Position numbers and translations under genes: made by a program
In this document: positions 60,401 through 64,000 of the stretch, piece after piece
Layout of the letters: each line of letters starts with the position of its first letter
Numbering within the stretch: the stretch's first letter is position 1
The notes under the pieces: model-generated
Database searches by the model: none
What the model was told of the DNA's origin: nothing
What the model saw: only the letters and a program-made list of their open reading frames with translations
Assembly: GCF_905475345.1 (NCBI RefSeq)
Contig: NC_066598.1
Span: 4,685,001 to 4,749,000, forward strand
Source of the DNA: Vespula vulgaris
Taxonomy: Eukaryota; Arthropoda; Insecta; Hymenoptera; Vespidae
Direction: 5' to 3'
DNA length: 64,000 bases

Positions 60401-62479
60401 CCAATCTGGTTATCGAGATACAACTTTTCCAAAAAGAAATGATAAATCATTTAATAGTTCCAGTAATAGTAAAAATAGTAACAGAAATGATACTATCATA
60501 AGTAATAGAAGTAATCTATCCAATAACGATATGAAAAACGTGGAATATTCGACTGATTATTCGAATCCTTTAGATCATCTTCAAAGACCTATTTCACCGT
60601 ATGATGAATATGATTCTTTGGATAGTGCGGCAAGATTAAAATATCAAAAGAATAAATTATATTATCCACATTCTTCAAAGTATGTTTCTGTTACAACTGC
60701 TAAGTGTAAAACTCAATCAAATCATGGAAAACCAACCAGGACACCTAGCAAACCTAGAATTTTTACAGATCATATCCGTGAACAGCCTTTAAGATCATTT
60801 TACTCTGATCCAAAATTGGCCATTGATCGTCATCAAAGTATGAATAATCATGACAGACCAAATAAGTCTAAAAGAGAAAGTAGACCTCTATCGTTATGTG
60901 CAAGTAATTTTTAGAGTAAAAAAAAATTAGAATATATTGTTTGAAGAATGATTATTAAAAAAAGGAACTTATCTTCTTTTATACACACATACACACACAC
61001 ATATATATATATAGAGAGAGAGAGAAAGATACGTAAAAGTATGAAAATATAAAAAAGAGAAAGAAAAGAAATCTTCAATTATAAATGAAATTTTAGAAAG
61101 ATTTTATAAGAAATATCTTTTGCAAGAGATAGTTGATTTGATTTAAAGTTTTGCTTTGCTCTATACTGCCACTCTTTTGGGATATGAAAATGTAACATAA
61201 AATTCCTATACTTGCCAAATACACGAAACGATTAGTGTAGCTAGTTGAAGTGCCACTTCCTTTCGTAACAACTTCCATTTCCCTGGAATTATCTCGTTTT
61301 GTAGTTTATAGCTTCACCGTAATGATTTATAGTTAATATTTTTCATGTTTTACGTAAAGATGGACTGATCTAATATCTATGAATATAAGTTGTGTTAATT
61401 GTTGATTTTAACTTTAATTAAATTAATCGTTAGCTGCGTTTAATTTATACACATACATACGTACTAACTTCACAGTTGTTCAGGGCTTTTTAAATATGTA
61501 TTTGATATTTACTTTATTATTATTTCTCATCGATAAATTTATGATACGTACACTGTGATAGATAGATGATTAGCCATTATATGGCTGTATGAAGTATGCG
61601 CTGGTACAAAAAAAATCAGATTTCAAACGTTAAACTAATAATTGGAGCACAATTTTTGTATGACTTTGCACATGTGCAGAAAAATAGTTGACATTATTAG
61701 AATTTAGGATGAGAGTTTTCTTTAATTTGTCTTTCTAACGAATTTTTTTCTGCAGTATGTGCAAAATAATGATGAAGTCGTCCCGTTGTACTTTTTTATC
61801 ATTATTACTATATTATAATAATAATAATGAATTTTTTTTTTTTACTATTATACCTACAATTAGTAAGATATAGGCTTCTGAAACATCACTTTTATCAAGC
61901 AATATGTTATTTTTTTTTATTATATTTTGGACTGCATTTTATTAGCTTATTACTTATAGCATTGAACGTTTGGTTACTATGTGGTGCTATGGAAAACTAT
62001 AAATATTTAAGTATGTTTAGTAGTGCATGGTAGTTGGTCTCATCGTGATTTCATCTTCGAACGTTTCGAAAATAATTAATATCTATATATTCCTATAAAA
62101 TTTCTTAATTCGAGATGACAATGCATATAAAAACAAACTCAATATATCTTATTGAACAAAAATTTTATGAATTATAACATGTGAAATTTGAATGATGAAC
62201 ATCTATTTTTGACTCGGTTCTGCATGATATTTTTCTTTTATTTTTTATTATTATTATTTTTTATTTTTTGTTTTTTCCTTTTTTATTTTCTTTTTACTTA
62301 TACATTAGCATCAACGAATTCATTCCTTTGATAAATGAAGATTAAATATGATGATCAAATATGATCAAATATGATGAACGAAGTGAAAAAGTTAATTAGA
62401 ATTTATTATAATAAATAATGAATAGAAAAGTTTATGAAAATTGGACTATAATCATTACTATATATGTAATGTTTTCAGA

Positions 62480-62538
<59 letters not shown>

Positions 62539-64000
62539 TGAATTGGATTAATCTTTATCGTCTTGCGTAGAAAAGTACAAGATTTCTTGTCACTTTATTT
62601 TACAAAAAAGAAAAATAAATAATGCATAATCTTTTAAGAATGTAGGAATTAGTTTTGTATTATTATTTTGACAACTGTATTGCATTGATTCTTTTGATGC
62701 AGTTTATTAGTGACAATAAATGTGCAATGTTACTATTGCTTGCTTTTTTATTTATTAACCCCTTCATTTTTCTTCTTTTTCCTTTTTCTAACATCTTCCT
62801 TCTCTCTACGGTTGATTGGTTGGTTTATGGGAAATCTTATAGAATTTTGTGTGGCTATGTAGCTTTTTGGTTAATTATTTTTCAGTAATAATCTTGGATA
62901 TATTATTACAAGTAGTATATTTTTATTTTTGCAAGGGAAAATTATTGTTAAAAAATGTGATATGAATAATTCTTAATCAATTAACAATAGATGTATTGGA
63001 ATGTATTTTACAATACATATGAGCTAGCGATTATGAAAGTAGCCTAGGTTGTTTTTTAATATAATATAATATAATAAAATTAATTAGAAACTTCAGTTTT
63101 TCTAGATCATTTTTATAATTACTAACACATATGAATATTAGTTGCCAAGAAAGAAATATTGTAATTTAAAAATGTTTTTAATATCAATTAATTTGCAAGG
63201 ATATTATCACGATAGAACTTTATATTTGTTTATAACAAAATTAATTTTGTCAATAATTAATTAATATAGTCAAGAGACTCAGATACGTGTTTCTTTTTCT
63301 ATCTATCTCTAAGTTACTCTATGTTATTTCCTTTGTGTTTTTGTTTTTTCTAACAGTACAAATTAAGAAGAAGAAGAAGAAGAAAAAGCAGCCTCGGCCA
63401 TTGTATAGCATTGAATATTCTCAACCAGAGCCTCCTGTACACGATGACAGTGTATCACCTAAGCCAATGACACCTCGAAGAGTCAAGAGACGTTCTGTGA
63501 TATCACGAGATGGTACACGTCGATCCAGTCGAAGAAGTTCGGTCAGACAATCACGTCGAAAGAATCCAGTTAATCGAATAATGGATCATCAGGAGAGTCT
63601 TTATGCTAATACAGCACCAAGTAATTTAACCAATCAAAATGTAAACTCTTTGTCTCAAGGAACATTGAATTATGATAGGATTTCAGTAAGTTGGGACAGA
63701 GATAGAAATTCCAATTGGCAGCCAGAAGCTGTGAATATGGCTGTCTCTTCGCCAACGCTTTGGACTGGACAAGATAGTAACAATTATTCAAATACAAGTA
63801 ATTATTCCAATCAGAATCTGCCCATCTGGGATGGAAATAGCTCAACGAGAAATCTCACTGACAATTGGCAAGAAAATGATTTGAATACCATGCAATGGCA
63901 AGGTCAGAGTAATCCAACTTTTCAACAGACTAGTACTCAAAGCTTGAATGGTGAGGATCTTGAAGATTTGTATAGCAATCGGCCTGCTAGTGCTAGATCA
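57466..64000 (+). CDS. NKAIN: NKAIN, sodium/potassium-ATPase-interacting membrane protein (continues past the window)
   Basis: Common exons: 57466-57519, 58611-58748, 58859-58939, 59007-59198, 59316-59376. Alternative 3' exons follow at 59725, 60256 and 63357. The shared 175 residues start MGICSRRHFLLTICILQL. They hold four hydrophobic segments, the signature VERQVFDFLGFMWAPILVNF, YCIWNTLWLGWNIFMICFYL, the loop GPGCKAVY, an N-glycosylation site (NVTD), and SKVFLEEDDS. All match vertebrate NKAIN1-4, which bind the Na,K-ATPase beta subunit in neurons. With the exon at 60256, the protein is 394 residues, about twice the vertebrate length. With the exon at 63357, it runs beyond 64000. The start is chosen because its phase and sequence match the family. 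An ATG 5 nt upstream is out of frame. Intron 1 is 1.1 kb with alternating ACGT/ATGT steps. Confidence 0.93.
57597..57712. repeat. Alternating purine-pyrimidine tract in NKAIN intron 1
   Basis: ACGTACAT, CGTATATA, ACGTACGT and GCACGCAC steps over about 115 bp, many of them palindromic. Confidence 0.6.
59725..59758 (+). CDS. NKAIN: NKAIN alternative exon 6a
   Basis: A 34-nt exon with CAG acceptor and GTAAGT donor, in phase with exon 5. It encodes DFIGGFDPPF, matching the vertebrate FDFIGGFD motif. It changes the phase, so splicing to the exon at 60256 or 63357 gives a stop within one to three codons and a short isoform. It resembles the start of exon 60256 (DFVGGDDF) and is probably its diverged duplicate, used exclusively or for truncation. 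Confidence 0.7.
60256..60914 (+). CDS. NKAIN: NKAIN alternative terminal exon 6b
   Basis: TTCAG acceptor in phase with exon 5. It encodes DFVGGDDFGLAGHTQLHPMY, aligning with the vertebrate C-terminus (FDFIGG...HLQLQPLY), then about 190 Ser/Asn/Lys/Tyr-rich residues to a TAG. Proline motifs (PPPSHP) and phosphorylatable Ser clusters suggest a cytoplasmic interaction tail. No domain is recognised. Confidence 0.85.
60915..63356 (+). other. 3' untranslated region of exon 6b and intron before exon 7
   Basis: AT-rich with CA/TA/GA repeats near 60985-61025 and a (TA)n tract at 62481-62540. No coding signal is visible. Frames here (for example 61827-62033) are hydrophobic translations of T-rich DNA. 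Confidence 0.5.
62481..62540. repeat. (TA)n microsatellite
   Basis: TA tract of about 60 bp with one TACA interruption. Confidence 0.95.
63357..64000 (+). CDS. NKAIN: NKAIN alternative 3' exon 7 (incomplete at right edge)
   Basis: TAACAG acceptor in phase with exon 5. The frame stays open to the end of the window (214 codons). It begins QIKKKKKKKKQPRPLY, a polylysine run from (AAG)6, then Arg/Ser-rich (RRSSRRSSVRQSRRK), then Asn/Gln/Trp/Ser-rich. It would replace exons 6a and 6b and put a strongly basic cytoplasmic segment directly after the last membrane helix. The length and absence of stops in a region of normal base composition support coding. Confidence 0.8.

Noticed and set aside
61827..62033. 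Hydrophobic 68-residue frame in the NKAIN intron
   Set aside because: T-rich DNA always gives Phe/Leu-rich frames. There is no splice signal in phase and no resemblance to a membrane protein family.
1..64000. tRNA or rRNA genes
   Set aside because: I looked for cloverleaf-like blocks with the GGTTCGAATCC arm and for rRNA-like GC-rich stretches and saw none. A covariance-model scan would be decisive.

Overview
The window is nuclear DNA of an insect, most likely an aculeate hymenopteran (bee, wasp or ant). The evidence is very AT-rich sequence with many (TA)n, (CA)n and (GA)n microsatellites, short introns with AT-rich flanks, few transposons, and protein families that look arthropod. The order is inferred, not shown by a marker sequence. 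All gene models below were spliced by hand from GT/AG sites with frame checks. The summed exons are divisible by three for every complete multi-exon model.

Layout. 1-2 kb: no gene recognised. 2.0-4.3 kb (-): TBC1D13 RabGAP, 10 exons. 7.0-17.7 kb (+): ECT2/pebble RhoGEF, 14 exons, with a large alternative BRCT-only terminal exon and a second candidate alternative exon. 17.7-23.5 kb: gene-poor. 23.5-26.0 kb (-): intronless 848-residue coiled-coil protein of the Costal-2/KIF7/KIF27 family, with no motor domain in the window. 27.3-30.0 kb (+): 710-residue protein whose N-terminal half resembles the kinetochore protein CENP-P and whose C-terminal half is a charged tail. 30.1-38.3 kb (-): 30-exon ABCA-type ABC transporter with altered catalytic motifs in both nucleotide-binding domains. 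38.6-41.1 kb (+): SDR16C-like short-chain dehydrogenase with an intact active site. 41-50 kb: almost no coding signal. 50.0-52.8 kb (+): paralogous SDR in which cofactor and catalytic motifs are lost. 53.6-56.0 kb (-): OTU-domain cysteine protease with a full triad and a decayed mariner-type transposon in its intron. 57.5-64 kb (+): NKAIN, running off the right edge, with three alternative C-terminal exons.

How the genes relate. ECT2 acts in cytokinesis and CENP-P belongs to the kinetochore, but nothing in the sequence shows that they are co-regulated. The KIF27-like and CENP-P-like genes are divergent across 1.3 kb. The ABCA and first SDR genes are divergent across only 245 bp. The CENP-P-like and ABCA genes converge with 143 bp between stop codons. 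The two SDR genes share intron positions and are an old duplicate pair. The most notable observations are the motorless KIF27-like protein, the CENP-P-like protein with its tail, the damaged ATP sites of the ABCA protein, the SDR pseudoenzyme and the BRCT-only ECT2 isoform.
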